A DNA stretch of 64,000 bases from Aspergillus flavus (GCF_009017415.1 NC_092408.1:2914001-2978000); one strand, 5' to 3'. Positions 1 to 11,677 are shown, counted from the stretch's first letter. A program made the numbers and translations. Notes: generated from the sequence alone by a model not told the origin.

Positions 1-1083
1 TTTTTTTTTTTTTGTTCCTTGTCTATATGAAAAAAATTTTCATCTACATACTGCGTAGATTGTCACCGCTCAGGAGGGGCAACAACAGATCTTACCTAAG
101 TACACTAGTAAGGTCCGAGACAGTAAGGGATTGATCTAAATGAGGGGCACACAGCAGCGATCATATGTGAAAGAAAAACTAGAAAGGCAAAAAAAGAAAA
201 GAAAAAGAGAAGAAAATTTTTCCTAGGTATCCGTAGTCTGTCAACATTGCCTCTTTGCCTCCTAACAGCATATGTACGGAGTATCTGTACGTACCTCTAG
301 ATAGCGAGAGTAAAAAAAAAAAAGATTTTCACTGTGGACCAGACAGGCGCCACTCGGCCGGGCCACAGCTGCTTGGGTGTTGACCGGGAGCGGACCAATT
401 AAGGACTCGAACGACCGCGGGGTTCAAATGCAAACAAGTACAACACGCAGCAAACGAAGCAGCCCACCACTGCGTTGATGCCCAGTTTGACTGTCCGAAA
501 TCCACCGGAAAGGTGGAAACATACTATGTAACAATCAGAGGGAAGAAAAAATTTTTATCGACGAGGCAGGATAGTGACTGATGGTGGGGTCATGGTCGGG
601 TCTCCGAGCGAAAGAGAACCAAGGAAACAAGATCAACGAGGTTGGTGTACCCAAAAGGCCGCAGCAACAAGAGTCATCGCCCAAAAGTCAACAGTCTGGA
701 AGAGACTCCGCCGTGCAGATTCTGCGTCGGTCCCGCACATGCGTGGTGGGGGCATTACCCCTCCATGTCCAATGATAAGGGCGGCGGTCGAGGGCTTAAG
801 CCCGCCCACTAATTCGCCTTCTCGCTTGCCCCTCCATATAAGGATTCCCCCTCCTTCCCCTCCCACAACTTTTTTCCTTCTTTCTCTCTTCGTCCGCATC
901 AGTACGTATATCTTTCCCCCATACCTCCTTTCCTACTCTTCTTCCATTCATTCAACTCTTCTCCTTACTGACATCTGTTTTGCTCAGTACCTCTACGCGA
1001 TCAGCCGTAGTATCTGAGCAAGCTTTTCTACAGAATCTTTCTAGTATCTTACAAAGAACTACAAAGTTCGCACCACCTTCAAA
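1..1083 (+). promoter_or_regulatory. tef1 upstream region and leader
   Basis: No gene is seen here. A TATA-like CCATATAAGG lies at about 834-843. It is followed by a strongly pyrimidine-rich stretch (about 845-985), the usual look of a highly expressed fungal promoter and leader. The start codon follows TTCAAA at 1084. One copy of the 9-nt motif TACGGAGTA sits at 275-283. The short reading frames between 574 and 1017 have no protein-like character. A leader intron is possible (GTACGT at 902, CAG at 1031-1033) but the branch site is too far from the acceptor to be convincing. Confidence 0.6.
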
Positions 1084-2730
1084 ATGGGGTAAGTTTATCA
1101 ACCCGTCGAGTTGTGTTGCATCTCAGATCATGGCTGACAAGTATTTTCCTCCTTACAGTAAGGAAGACAAGCAGCACATCAACATCGTCGTTATCGGCCA
1201 CGTCGATTCCGGCAAGTCCACCACCACTGGTCACTTGATCTACAAGTGTGGTGGTATCGACCAGCGTACCATCGAGAAGTTCGAGAAGGAAGCCGCTGAG
1301 CTCGGTAAGGGTTCCTTCAAGTACGCCTGGGTTCTTGACAAGCTCAAGTCCGAGCGTGAGCGTGGTATCACCATCGATATCGCCCTCTGGAAGTTCCAGA
1401 CCTCCAAGTATGAGGTCACCGTCATTGGTAAGCATTTGAGTTCCAACCTACGTTGCCCAACATTTACAGTCATCTAACAAAGTTCAATAGATGCCCCCGG
1501 TCACCGTGACTTCATCAAGAACATGATCACTGGTACTTCCCAGGCTGACTGCGCTATCCTCATCATTGCCTCCGGTACTGGTGAATTCGAGGCTGGTATC
1601 TCCAAGGATGGTCAGACCCGTGAGCACGCTCTGCTCGCTTTCACCCTCGGTGTCCGTCAGCTCATCGTTGCCCTCAACAAGATGGACACCTGCAAGTGGT
1701 CTCAGGATCGTTACAACGAAATCGTTAAGGAGACTTCCAACTTCATCAAGAAGGTCGGATACAACCCCAAGAGCGTTCCTTTCGTCCCCATCTCCGGTTT
1801 CAACGGTGACAACATGATTGAGGCCTCCACCAACTGCCCCTGGTACAAGGGTTGGGAGAAGGAGACCAAGGCTGGCAAGTCCACCGGTAAGACCCTTCTC
1901 GAGGCCATCGATGCCATCGAGCCCCCCGTCCGTCCCACCGACAAGCCTCTCCGTCTTCCCCTCCAGGATGTCTACAAGATCTCTGGTATCGGTACTGTGC
2001 CCGTCGGTCGTGTCGAGACTGGTGTCATCAAGCCTGGTATGGTCGTTACTTTCGCTCCTGCCAACGTGACCACTGAAGTCAAGTCCGTTGAAATGCACCA
2101 CCAGCAGCTCCAGGCCGGTAACCCCGGTGACAACGTTGGTTTCAACGTCAAGAACGTCTCCGTCAAGGAAGTCCGCCGTGGTAACGTTGCCGGTGACTCC
2201 AAGAACGACCCCCCTGCTGGCTGCGATTCCTTCAACGCCCAGGTCATCGTCCTTAACCACCCCGGTCAGGTCGGCAACGGTTACGCTCCCGTCCTGGACT
2301 GCCACACCGCTCACATTGCTTGCAAGTTCGCTGAGCTCCTTGAGAAGATTGACCGCCGTACCGGTAAATCTGTTGAGGACAAGCCCAAGTTCATCAAGTC
2401 TGGTGATGCTGCCATCGTCAAGATGATTCCCTCCAAGCCCATGTGTGTGGAGTCTTTCACTGACTTCCCCCCTCTTGGTCGTTTCGCTGTCCGTGACGTA
2501 AGTTTTTCCCTCTTGACTATCTTCACAATTTTTCACATATTTTCACGCCTCGTCCCACTCTTTTTCCTCCCTTCCTCTTTGGTTCCCCTTTTTGCCTGCA
2601 AGTTCTCTATAGCTAACATGATGTCTAGATGCGTCAAACTGTTGCCGTCGGAGTTATCAAGTCGGTTGAGAAGAACACTGGCGGTTCTGGCAAGGTCACC
2701 AAGGCCGCCCAGAAGGCTGGCAAGAAATAA
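1084..2730 (+). CDS. tef1: Translation elongation factor 1-alpha
   Basis: This is the cytosolic GTPase that delivers aminoacyl-tRNA to the ribosomal A site. Exons are 1084-1088, 1159-1427, 1491-2497 and 2629-2730, giving 460 residues, the normal length for fungal EF-1alpha. The first exon carries only five coding bases (ATGGG), a micro-exon. After splicing, the N-terminus reads [10 protein letters not shown] and runs into the P-loop GHVDSGKST. The G3 motif DAPGH spans the second intron junction, and the G4 motif NKMD is at about 1678. The last exon encodes [11 protein letters not shown] and the lysine-rich tail. Codon choice is strongly biased to C-ending and G-ending codons, as expected for a very abundant protein. 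This bias also opens long false reading frames on the opposite strand. Identity is certain. Confidence 0.98.
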
Positions 2731-4780
2731 GCTGGTTAATATGTGCGGGGATGCAATTATGAACCTTTTATGAGCACAAAAATATGGAATTCTCATGAAA
2801 TTAGACTTCAATTATGTAGTTGATTCTACAGAACTTGAATCATGATTTTATTCGTTAAACTTGTTGCCATCTGTAGACTGTGCACTGTTCGGTAACTGAA
2901 TAACTTATTAGCACGAAGCCCGTTAGTTTAATCACGTTCAACTGCTCCTGCCGGCGGATACAATGACAGTATGGGTGCACTTGATCAATGTATCTCTGTT
3001 CCTGATGGGCCATTTCAACGCACACGTATCATAATTCTTAGAGCCATCCATGATGCTTGGAGGCCTCTCCCTTATAGCAGTGCCTATCCTCCCTGACTGC
3101 TCGATATTAATTGATCCATCTCTTCAGTTTACCACCAACAACCTGTACAAGTAACATCATCAATCCCTGCATGTCTGGCGTGGCACACCGACAAGTGTTT
3201 GGATAGTACAAATGTTGTATTATATCTTATACTAAAACACTGTCCATGTCAGAAAAGTCTTGATGGAAATGTGTAGGCGCGAAATATGATCCCTGGTGGC
3301 GCAGTGACCAAACTATCGTGAGAGATATATATCGTAGCTTGCCACTAGCGAGTAGCTTTACGCCAAATTACATGACTTCCACACAACAGTACACTTCCGT
3401 CACAGATCAGAAAAGCGTCTTGCGGACAACTTTCCCTCTTCAAGTTATTCTAAGTACTAGTTTGTGTGTTGGATCCTGATCACAGATTGTCGATTTAAAT
3501 CCTCATATAACCGTCGCGAGTTAGTACCAAGGAATTGAACCTCTCGAACTACTTGAGGATGTACGTACTACTAAGCCCGACCGACAACCCGGAGAATTAC
3601 TTTTCCATCCGTCGATCTTACATAAGGAGATCTACGGGATCTAATAACACTGACCAATGACAATTCCGCATGGACCACATCCACGCTAACACTCAAGCAG
3701 GAAAATCAAAACAAACAAAGTGGAGTTGTATCTATGGGGAAGAAATGAATGTACACTGACTCTCAATAGTAATACTCGACCAACAACCTTGAACCTCGAT
3801 CATTGCTGTCATGTAATTGTAACTATAAGAGTATAGGTTAAACCATTCCGCTTTGTTTAACGATTATCCAATAAAAGCGATCCGGAAAAAGCACCGTGAT
3901 GTCTCAGCCAAATATTTACGTGCGGGTAACAGATTCCGGGTGGAACTGAATCGCATCTAGCTCATTCCGCTGGAATGTTGAAAAGCCAAAGATCAATAAA
4001 TTAGCAAACTTGAAGTATGGCGTACGCAGTATGAGGCTTAGAACCAAGTAATCGATTCTCTAATAGTCACTTTCAGCCTGGAAGTAACGCAAGGCTGCGA
4101 TGTATGTACATCGTAGTCCGTGCCCATCCATACCTATAGTACAGAGACTATGATAAACAAACTCAATCACAATAGCAACACCTGTCATTCTCGAATACTC
4201 CATAGATGTCTAGTAGAAGAATAGGAAAGACAACTCACGTTACACAGCATAACTTCTTCTTCTGACCGTCAAATCACTTGCCGTTTGTGGTGACTGTTTG
4301 TATGCAAGGTTCAACGGACGGCGACTGTTGCCGCTCATTTAATACGAAACCCGGGTCAATCATCACACCCTCTCGGCTTTCCCTTTGCCGCTTGTTTTGT
4401 TTTCACTTCCATCCCGCTTCCCATATCGCTGCCTTGACCTGGGAGTTTAATTTATCGGTCTCGCTTTTGTTTGTTGTATATTTTCTTTTGTTCTTCTTTA
4501 GAATATTGAGATTAGGTATGGTTCCGGAAACACCGTTCGTTCGCTTCACTCCAGTCACTCACACCAGACCTCCGCCAGGCCAGCGCTGAGAGCCGGTACC
4601 TCAGCGCCGATTTCATGTCACCTTGAAAACATGCTCTATATATCGCAGTCCACGCGCCAGACACTATCATTACATCTACTATAGCCCATTACAAAATCAG
4701 CAGGGGAAAATTCCCCGATAGCCCGCAGACGACAACCCCAGACGACCAGTCCGTTTTCAAATTGACCGAATCATCTCGCA
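2731..4780. other. Gene-free interval between tef1 and the coiled-helix gene
   Basis: About 2 kb with no supported gene on either strand; frames are short and broken. The proximal part (about 4270-4780) is the likely promoter and leader of the next gene, with CT-rich blocks at 4380-4500 and TATATAT at about 4637-4643. The rest (2731-4200) is AT-rich with no repeat or RNA gene that I can recognise. Confidence 0.5.
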
Positions 4781-6955
4781 ATGGACGGTCCACCCCCTCC
4801 TCCTCCCCCTCACGGTGAGAAACCGAACACCACCGGCGGCCAAGAATACCGGAAGGCATCGGACCTGCCAGAAGGGAACTACGATATCTTCATTATACCG
4901 CCGCACTCGTCCGGATCGGGATTCCTCTATCTGCCTTCGCTGCAATGTCAGCGGAATAGTTTCGTCGCTGGGTCGGTCTGCACCTTGTTCGTTGTCCTTG
5001 TGTGGTCTTTTATATCGCCTATTTTCAAGACGTGGTATATAGCTGCTGCTGCGGGTGGCGGTGGCGCCGGAGGGATGGGTATTGGCCTCTTAGGTATTGG
5101 GGTTGGGATTGCGGGATGGGGCTTTGGTGTATATCAAGCTGGGTTTGGGGGCTCGGGGTTTGGAAGAAAGGGGCCTGGGGGTGGTGCTGCCTCGGGAGGT
5201 GCCGGAGCCAATACTGGCCAGGCCGGTGCTGGAGGAGAATATGCGAGAGGGTCAGGTAATGCTGGTGGACAGCAAGGGAACTATGGTAGAAATTATGGAC
5301 CTCCGCCAGGGAGCCAGTACTCTGGAAATCAGTATGGTGCCGGCCCTCCGCCTCAGACGCCTCCTCCTAACGCTGGCCCAGGACCAAATAAATCCGACTC
5401 GGCTAAGGCCGAAGAGAAGGCCCGAGCGGAAGAAAAGGCCCGCGAAGAGAAAGCGCGCGAAGAGAGAGCTCGGGAGCAGAGAGCTCGGGAAGAAAGAGCT
5501 CGCGAGGAGAGGGCCCGAGAGGAAAGGGCCCGAGAGCAAAAAGTGCGGGAGGAAAGGGCCCGGGAGGAAAGGGCTCGGGAGGAGAGAGCTCGGGAGGAGA
5601 AGGCGCGTGCAGAAAGAGAACGGGAAGAAAAGGCACGCGAAGAGGCGAGACGGAAGGAAGAGCTTCGACGGAAAATGGAAGAGTTCAAGAGAAAGAGAGA
5701 GGCTGAGCGGCAAGAAAAACAAAGACAGCAGGAGCGCGAGGCGATGGAGAAGGAAATGCGTGAGCGGAGAGAGCAGTTCGAGAAAGAGATGGCCGCTGCC
5801 AGAGAAGCAGCGGCAAAGGAGGCACGAGAGCGGGCCGAGAAGGAAGCGGCTGAAGCTCGGGCAAAGGCCGAACGCGATGCTGCGGAGGCCCGAGCAAAGG
5901 CTGAAAGGGAGGCCGCTGAAGCAAAAGCCAAGGCCGAAAAAGAAGCTGCAGAGAAAGAAGCAGCCGCAAAAGCAGCCGCAAAGAAGGAGGCTGATGCCAA
6001 ATTTGCAGCCCTCAAGGAGGCCGCTGCAAAAAAGTATGCCGAGAAGAAGGCCAAAGACGCTCAAGAGGCAGCGGCCAAGGAGGCAGCAGCAGCAAAAGAC
6101 GCCGCGGCGAAGGCCGCCAAGGAGAAATCTGGGAGCGCATCGGTCCCTCCCCGAAGTCCATCACCGAAGAAGCCTGCTCCATCTGGAGCACGAACTACAA
6201 TGTCTGCCGATCAAGACGATGCATATTCCTTTCGACCGTACGACAGACCCCGACGGCCATATGGGGGCACGTCAAGCTCGTCAGCATACTCCGAATCATC
6301 CTACGCCCCTTCACAATCCACAGCTCGAACATCACCTGCACCGTCGAACAGAGGACGGTATGAAACTAAAGACCCTGATAAGATTGTTATCAAGGGTGTC
6401 TTTCAATTTAACAATGCATTTATTAAAAGCCCAGCGGCTCAGCTGGTCTCTGGACAGGGAATGGTGACGGACGGACTAGTTCTGCGCATCACTACCGAAG
6501 GACTGTTCATTGATGACGATATTCGGGGAGTGGGTCAGCGAGAATGGGACGTCAAGGCGTGGACTATGAAGTTGGTCGAGGTGTGGTGCCCACAATATGC
6601 CTCCCAGAAGCATAACCCTCCCAAGCAGAGTTCGTTCTTTGGTCGACGGGACGAAGGACCTTCATCGGCGGAGTCCGATGCATACCTGATCAATCTACTC
6701 AAGGTATGCAAGAATACATGTCGCCTTGCGTCGCCAGGGTCTCAGTCCGAGATCCAGGGACTCCATGTGTTGCGAGCCAGCATTCGTGACCAGGAGGGTC
6801 GCAAATATCTTTTTGTCTTGGAAGAGACAGAAGGTTGGAAGGTGGGCATCGGGCTTCAGCGACTGCGCAAGGGGGCGCTAGTACGATCTCTGGGAGTGAC
6901 GAACATGTCGGTCAATGAAGGCCGCTCGATACTCGGGAACCTTGGATACATCTGA
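4781..6955 (+). CDS. Membrane-anchored protein with a long charged helix (uncharacterised)
   Basis: Uninterrupted frame of 724 residues; I do not recognise a named family. After a poly-proline start (seven P in a row) there are two hydrophobic segments at about residues 61-82 and 99-118, the second very glycine-rich. A Gly/Pro/Tyr-rich stretch follows to about 200. Residues about 208-310 are an Arg/Glu block built on a five-residue unit (REERA), and about 345-455 an Ala/Lys/Glu block with an eleven-residue unit (AEARAKAERDA-like), reminiscent of TolA-type helices. A Ser/Pro-rich linker leads to a conserved-looking globular C-terminus (about 525-724) rich in beta-type sequence. Charge pattern and short period suggest a rigid single alpha-helix rather than a classical heptad coiled coil. 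My inference is a membrane-tethered spacer with a C-terminal binding domain; the function is unknown. Confidence 0.85.
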   Translation: MDGPPPPPPPHGEKPNTTGGQEYRKASDLPEGNYDIFIIPPHSSGSGFLYLPSLQCQRNSFVAGSVCTLFVVLVWSFISPIFKTWYIAAAAGGGGAGGMGIGLLGIGVGIAGWGFGVYQAGFGGSGFGRKGPGGGAASGGAGANTGQAGAGGEYARGSGNAGGQQGNYGRNYGPPPGSQYSGNQYGAGPPPQTPPPNAGPGPNKSDSAKAEEKARAEEKAREEKAREERAREQRAREERAREERAREERAREQKVREERAREERAREERAREEKARAEREREEKAREEARRKEELRRKMEEFKRKREAERQEKQRQQEREAMEKEMRERREQFEKEMAAAREAAAKEARERAEKEAAEARAKAERDAAEARAKAEREAAEAKAKAEKEAAEKEAAAKAAAKKEADAKFAALKEAAAKKYAEKKAKDAQEAAAKEAAAAKDAAAKAAKEKSGSASVPPRSPSPKKPAPSGARTTMSADQDDAYSFRPYDRPRRPYGGTSSSSAYSESSYAPSQSTARTSPAPSNRGRYETKDPDKIVIKGVFQFNNAFIKSPAAQLVSGQGMVTDGLVLRITTEGLFIDDDIRGVGQREWDVKAWTMKLVEVWCPQYASQKHNPPKQSSFFGRRDEGPSSAESDAYLINLLKVCKNTCRLASPGSQSEIQGLHVLRASIRDQEGRKYLFVLEETEGWKVGIGLQRLRKGALVRSLGVTNMSVNEGRSILGNLGYI
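5404..5640 (+). repeat. 15-bp tandem repeat inside a coding region
   Basis: About 15 imperfect copies of a 15-bp unit (roughly GAGGAAAGGGCTCGG, five codons, peptide REERA with EKA/EQR variants). Copies differ mainly at third codon positions, so the peptide is kept while the DNA drifts, which points to selection on the protein. The strand is almost purely purine plus C, which explains long false frames on the opposite strand. Confidence 0.85.
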
Positions 6956-7877
6956 TTAGCTTATATGCTTCCAACGATCCAACTTAGGTTGCTACATGGT
7001 ATAACTCTTTACCTCACCGCTCATAGCGAGATGTTGTTTCAAGATCCAGCCTTGCATAGTGTCATTATGGCTAGACCTTTGTTTGTACAGAGATTCCCCC
7101 TGTTGTTGATTGCTTATGATGTTGACGATTTATTGTGATTCACGTTTTTCTAGTTGTACATAATGCAGCACAAACGTTCATATTAACAAGCTACTTTTCA
7201 CGACTTTTCCTAATTGTACTTGCCTTATCTACACAACATTTAGCATGATGCTTCAAACTACAAAAACCAGATCATAAGTTGATTATCAACCAAGATGCTG
7301 ACAACTCTTATCACGTGTCCAAAATGCCCTACTTTTTTTTGAAACTGGTTGACCACTAATTACATCGTTGCATGAACTTATAACGATGATATGCTATAGG
7401 GAGAAGCAGACCCCCACTCGGCTGCATTCCGCATTTGATATTGAAACGATTGGCTCCAAATGCCATGGGAATATCCATACAAGGCCGCGTTTATCTACCA
7501 GTGGAATGGTCAATATCTCTAATGGTACTTGACTAGAAGACGATGGGAAAACATTGAAGTCCAGTGTAAAACGTAGTATACATGCTGGAGGTATTATCAT
7601 TCCCACAAAGACTGCAACCTCCAACTGTTTGTTATGTATGGTAGGGCTAGGCATCGATGAATGATAATAGCCAGTACTAATCATTGTCATGTGTTTGTCT
7701 ATCCAGTGGAGTATGAAAGTATTGTATTGAATTGAGCCCAGCTGAAATCGAACTCTTTCATTCATTAATACCTTTGCACCCTATATAAAGAGCCAACATC
7801 TTCCCCTAATCCTTCCTCTCTTTCCATCTTTCTTTACTCACTTCACTATAAATACATCTTAATCCTACTCGACCAAA
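6956..7877. other. Gene-free interval upstream of the broken gene
   Basis: No gene supported. The last 100 bases look like a real promoter and leader: CTATATAAAG at 7781-7790, a CT-rich leader, and a start codon at 7878 in the context ACCAAAATG. The minus-strand frame 7394-7765 has no recognisable domain and is probably accidental. Confidence 0.5.
7782..7789 (+). promoter_or_regulatory. TATA box of the broken gene
   Basis: TATATAAA about 90 bases ahead of the putative start codon, followed by a pyrimidine-rich leader (about 7800-7850). The promoter looks intact although the coding part behind it is broken. Confidence 0.45.
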
Positions 7878-10130
7878 ATGCCCATGACATCAAGGTCGCG
7901 CCTTGACTACCATATTCCCCAACATTACTTATATTGGATTCAAACTCTCCTCATCATGACCTCATTTGAAGAAGAGAATTCGGAAGATGATCCGCAGGAT
8001 GAAGGGCCACAATACCGTGAGGCGTGACAGGAAACCCTCAAATCCTGGAACGAACGACTATATTGTCGCGGAGGATATATATATCCATCACGAAACGGAT
8101 CATGCCAGCAGTCAAGGACCTGATGAACAAAGAGGAGCCCCCAACCTTTGAAGACTTGCTGGATATCCCGTGGAAGACAATTAATGAGCTTGGAGTCTAC
8201 TTGAAGCTCATTTTCGAGAATCTCGAGAACCCCACGGCATTCAGCCACTTCGTCTACATTGGGAGTGCCATTGTGTGGTATTATACTGGTGGTGCCGCCG
8301 ACAGCATGACAACAAGCCAGGGCCAAAGTTGACATCATATATATCACGATACTACTACCGTTTACGAACCACCGTGGCTTTAATTCGAAGCGGACATACA
8401 CCACAAGTCATCGGAACGTCTTACTCGCCATGGATTTCTGGCATCCACGCCTGGGGTTTCATCAACTGCAAAAAATGGCGGACATGTTTTGACGGCACAT
8501 CAAAGTGAACGGCGTTGGCGTATGAGGCCAAATGACTACAAGCTAGTCTTTGGAAGGGTCAAGCGCAAGCTGAGATTCGGCACGCTTTTCAAAGTGGAGA
8601 TGGGCTGCCTCTTCCTCTCCACCAAGAAAGAGGCGAGGATAAGGCATCTGTGTCTTTTCGCCGAGGCGATGTATGCGTACATCTTCGGGGCCTTCGAAAT
8701 TCACCTACTCTGGGAAGATGATAGACATTTCCAGCGTGGAGTCTATTCATCTTAGTATTGGGCTCGCAAACATTCTCCCTGGATAGATCAGAGTCAAAGC
8801 TCCAGGTGCTAAATCGAAAAGGGCGTGGTCTCATGTCTCCGATGGTCAGACCATGGTTAATCACAGGGATTACTTCAGATCAAACGCTGTGAGTGGTCTT
8901 TGACCTTGTCGAGTTCCTCATCGACAAAAATGCACTGTCTAACGTCAAGCACTTACTGCTGTCTGTTACACGAAGTATCAACACACAGTCATCTATATCC
9001 ACGATATCACTAGCATAATGCGTGACGGGATTCCACAGGCTGTGAGCCAGTGCTTGATAAGCATTGCTAGTTGACGTTTACGGCATTGTTTGGAGCAGGA
9101 AGATACAGATACCGAGTCCTGTGCATCTACGAGGACATATTATACCGATGGCCTTGAGTGTCTTCATGCCCGACTGTCTGTTCGTTCTACTTGGACTCGA
9201 ACTCTCTTCTGGAATCTAGACCCTATGAGTCACCCGAATATCCCAATTAGGTCCTCTTCGAAGATTTAGAAACGGTGTCTGGGGTGGTGAGGGTTAATGG
9301 TATCCAGGTTCATGACCACTGGGCCACATTAGCACCTCTTCGGGATGATGACAAGACTACTGCTGCAAGATTTGAATGTCTTGATAACAGTACGCATCCG
9401 GGAGAGCTGTGGATCTGCTGGTTTCACGCTTGATTCAGATGAGGAGATTATGTAGTACTTCTATGCTCTGAGATGGCTGGGGAAACCACTGGCGAATATC
9501 CCGTCTGTTAGAGCTTGCCAGTGACCTGCGGGAAATAACCCTAGACTGCACCGGCAGGCTCAGGGGAGAAATAATGCAGCACGCCGGGAACCTGGACCAA
9601 GGGGAAGGGCAAGACTCTATTCTCAAAATCATAGAATAGAGAATGCTGAGAAGATCCAGGCTCGGAAGGCAGCAATGACGGAGGTAGAAAGGACTGCTTT
9701 CAGAGCTCGCAGAGCTGCCCAGACAAGAGGGTATAGAGCAAAAAAGAAAGCCGAGAGCGAGCCCAAACCACCCCGTATTGTGTCGGCAAAGAATATCCGC
9801 CGAAATGCAATGCGCAAGGCACAACGGGCTGGTGACGTGTTTCAAAGCGAGAAGGCCAAACTCCAGCAGAGGGCCGTCCGTGCCCGCCATCGCCTGAAGA
9901 AAGTTGAAGCAGCTGGTGATGCTCAGAGAATTGAGGAGGCAGCATTGGCGTTGAAGATTGCCCGGGTGGAGCGGTGGGAGTTCGCGGTTGAACACGGCAA
10001 TTCAGTAAAGATCGTGCCATCGAAGGAAGACCGCAGGATGGTAAATGAGCACAGGGCTAAACAAGCTTCGAATACAAACATAGATAGGATTATGCTGTTC
10101 TTTAAGGACGGGAAAAATCTAGGGATATGA
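7878..10130 (+). pseudogene. Broken GIY-YIG-like gene remnant
   Basis: Protein-like segments continue one after another on the + strand but in changing frames. An acidic N-terminus begins at 7878 and hits TGA at 8025-8027, where TGG would read on in frame. Another frame (8024-8332) encodes well-formed sequence with FSHFVYIGSA at about 8237-8270, resembling the core of GIY-YIG-like proteins. The frame 8489-8755 contains a hydrophobic AEAMYAYIFGAFE segment. After more stops, an open frame from about 9513 to 10130 encodes a very basic, Ala/Arg-rich tail (AEKIQARKAAMTEVERTAF and onward). From memory, this order (GIY-YIG-like core, hydrophobic helix, basic repeat tail) matches a multicopy hypothetical-protein family in Aspergillus and Penicillium genomes; that link is inference. 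At least three stops or frameshifts make a normal product unlikely, though unrecognised introns could explain part of the breakage. Confidence 0.5.
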
Positions 10131-11677
10131 AATAAAAAGCAGTCTTAATAACACAGGATTATACTATACCTGAGTCACTTAGTACCAGCCTTTCATTTGC
10201 GGTGCCTTAAGTCAGAAATACTATTTCGCTAAGAAGCGAGTATTCGCTGTGACGGTGCAGCTACGGGTGTAGGCACGGGTGGAATGATATTCCCTGCAAT
10301 GATTTGGCATTTGACCCCAAAGATAGGTTGGCTCCTTGCTTCCTAATATAGGCATGCTATATTGACGCTGTGCTTTTAGGGTTTCCGTGGACTGTCCGCC
10401 GCATGTGATCTATTGTCCTCTTTATGGTTACCATGATCAATCTGCTTTTGCGCACTCGGCTTCCACCTCGAGTGTTTGCCAGTGGAGAGCAATAGCGATA
10501 TTGTCCATCAGTACCGTGCCGTCATTGAGCGAGGACATCAGCAAGATAGGTGCTAGTATGGACGCTGACCAGTGTCGGACCTCTCACAGGGCCGTCGGTA
10601 GCTGGGGCATTGATTGCGCCGGAGATTATTTGCCGGCGCAGATCTGGGCAGGCACGTCATTGTTGGTCTGCCATGATTACTGCCAGGTTTTGGCCTCGGG
10701 ATGGCCGTTCCGAGTGAAGATGTGACTTTTGGAATGAATGGTCGGATGACCAGAAAGTATATGACCACTGTTGGAGGTATTTGACGAAATGCCTTGCTTT
10801 GGACCTCGGGTGGCGATTGAATTGTGCACTGCAGTCTAAAGTGGTTTTGCCCAGACTTGCTTATGGCCCTATATTGGATGCGCTTATGGGAGAGATTGAG
10901 TTAAATTACATGCGTACCCACAGGCAGCATGGTACATACATACTTCAGCGATCATCAAGGATCTTCTCTAGCGTACTGACGCCGTTCGCTGGATGATTAT
11001 TATGCCGACACGGTTTCCATGGCCGAAGCGTCGGCATTCCCAGGGTTCTCGTGACCCGAGGTCATGCATTGTTCCTGATGATCGGGGAGAATAGTCACGA
11101 TGATCCTGGAAAATCTGTACTGAGGAGTTGTAATCAGGACAAGAGCAATGGATATGCGACCAAAGTTTCTACAAGAAGATAGAAGAAGAAGACATATTAC
11201 TGTACATAACATGGGGAAACAAAGAAAACCTGGAGATGCTCACGGCTGACTCAGCGATCGGGGAAATGCCCGTGACTGAAAGCCAACCAACCAAAGCCCA
11301 GTTCTCAAACTACGAAGTCAACTGCTGGTCAGTCGGAGCTCTTCTTTCTCCCTCCCTCAGTCCCAGTTACACGCTGTGTTGGTTCCAATTTAGAAGAGCT
11401 TTTATTCTCCATCCACCTGTCTCCTATTCCTCCTCCTTTCCCGCCAACTCACCTCTGTCCTCCACTACACCGGAGTCCAGTCAGGTACCACTTTGCCCCC
11501 AAATCACCGCCTCCTCCTATCTCCCTCCCCGCCGCCAACTGTCCTCTGTATAAGTCGCCCTTCCTGACTTCCGGCTCCGGGCCTTTCCTCGTCTCTGACC
11601 GTTTCCTCTATGCTGCGACGATAGTTATCCTACGACCGGCAATTTAATCTCGCCCCTCGAGGGCTTCCCCAGTCACC
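10131..11677. other. Gene-free interval and kinase promoter
   Basis: No gene supported; frames such as 10387-10725 show no domain. An AATAAA-like GAAATAAAAAG directly follows the broken gene at about 10130. The segment 11330-11660 is strongly CT-rich and is the probable promoter and leader of the kinase gene. Confidence 0.5.

Noticed and set aside
574..1017. 147-codon frame upstream of tef1
   Set aside because: Lies over the TATA-like site and CT-rich leader; its sequence is only a translation of the pyrimidine tract.
1484..2536. 350-codon frame on the minus strand inside tef1
   Set aside because: Mirror frame produced by the strong codon bias of EF-1alpha; no independent domain.
3520..3600. 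Minus-strand GAGAGGTTCAATTCC resembling a T arm of a tRNA
   Set aside because: No acceptor stem or anticodon arm can be paired around it.
5252..6064. Long Leu/Phe/Ser-rich frames on the minus strand across the repeat region
   Set aside because: Created by complementing the purine-rich charged-helix codons; pure low complexity.
10387..10725. 112-codon + strand frame between the broken gene and the kinase
   Set aside because: No domain, no plausible splice partners and weak codon character.
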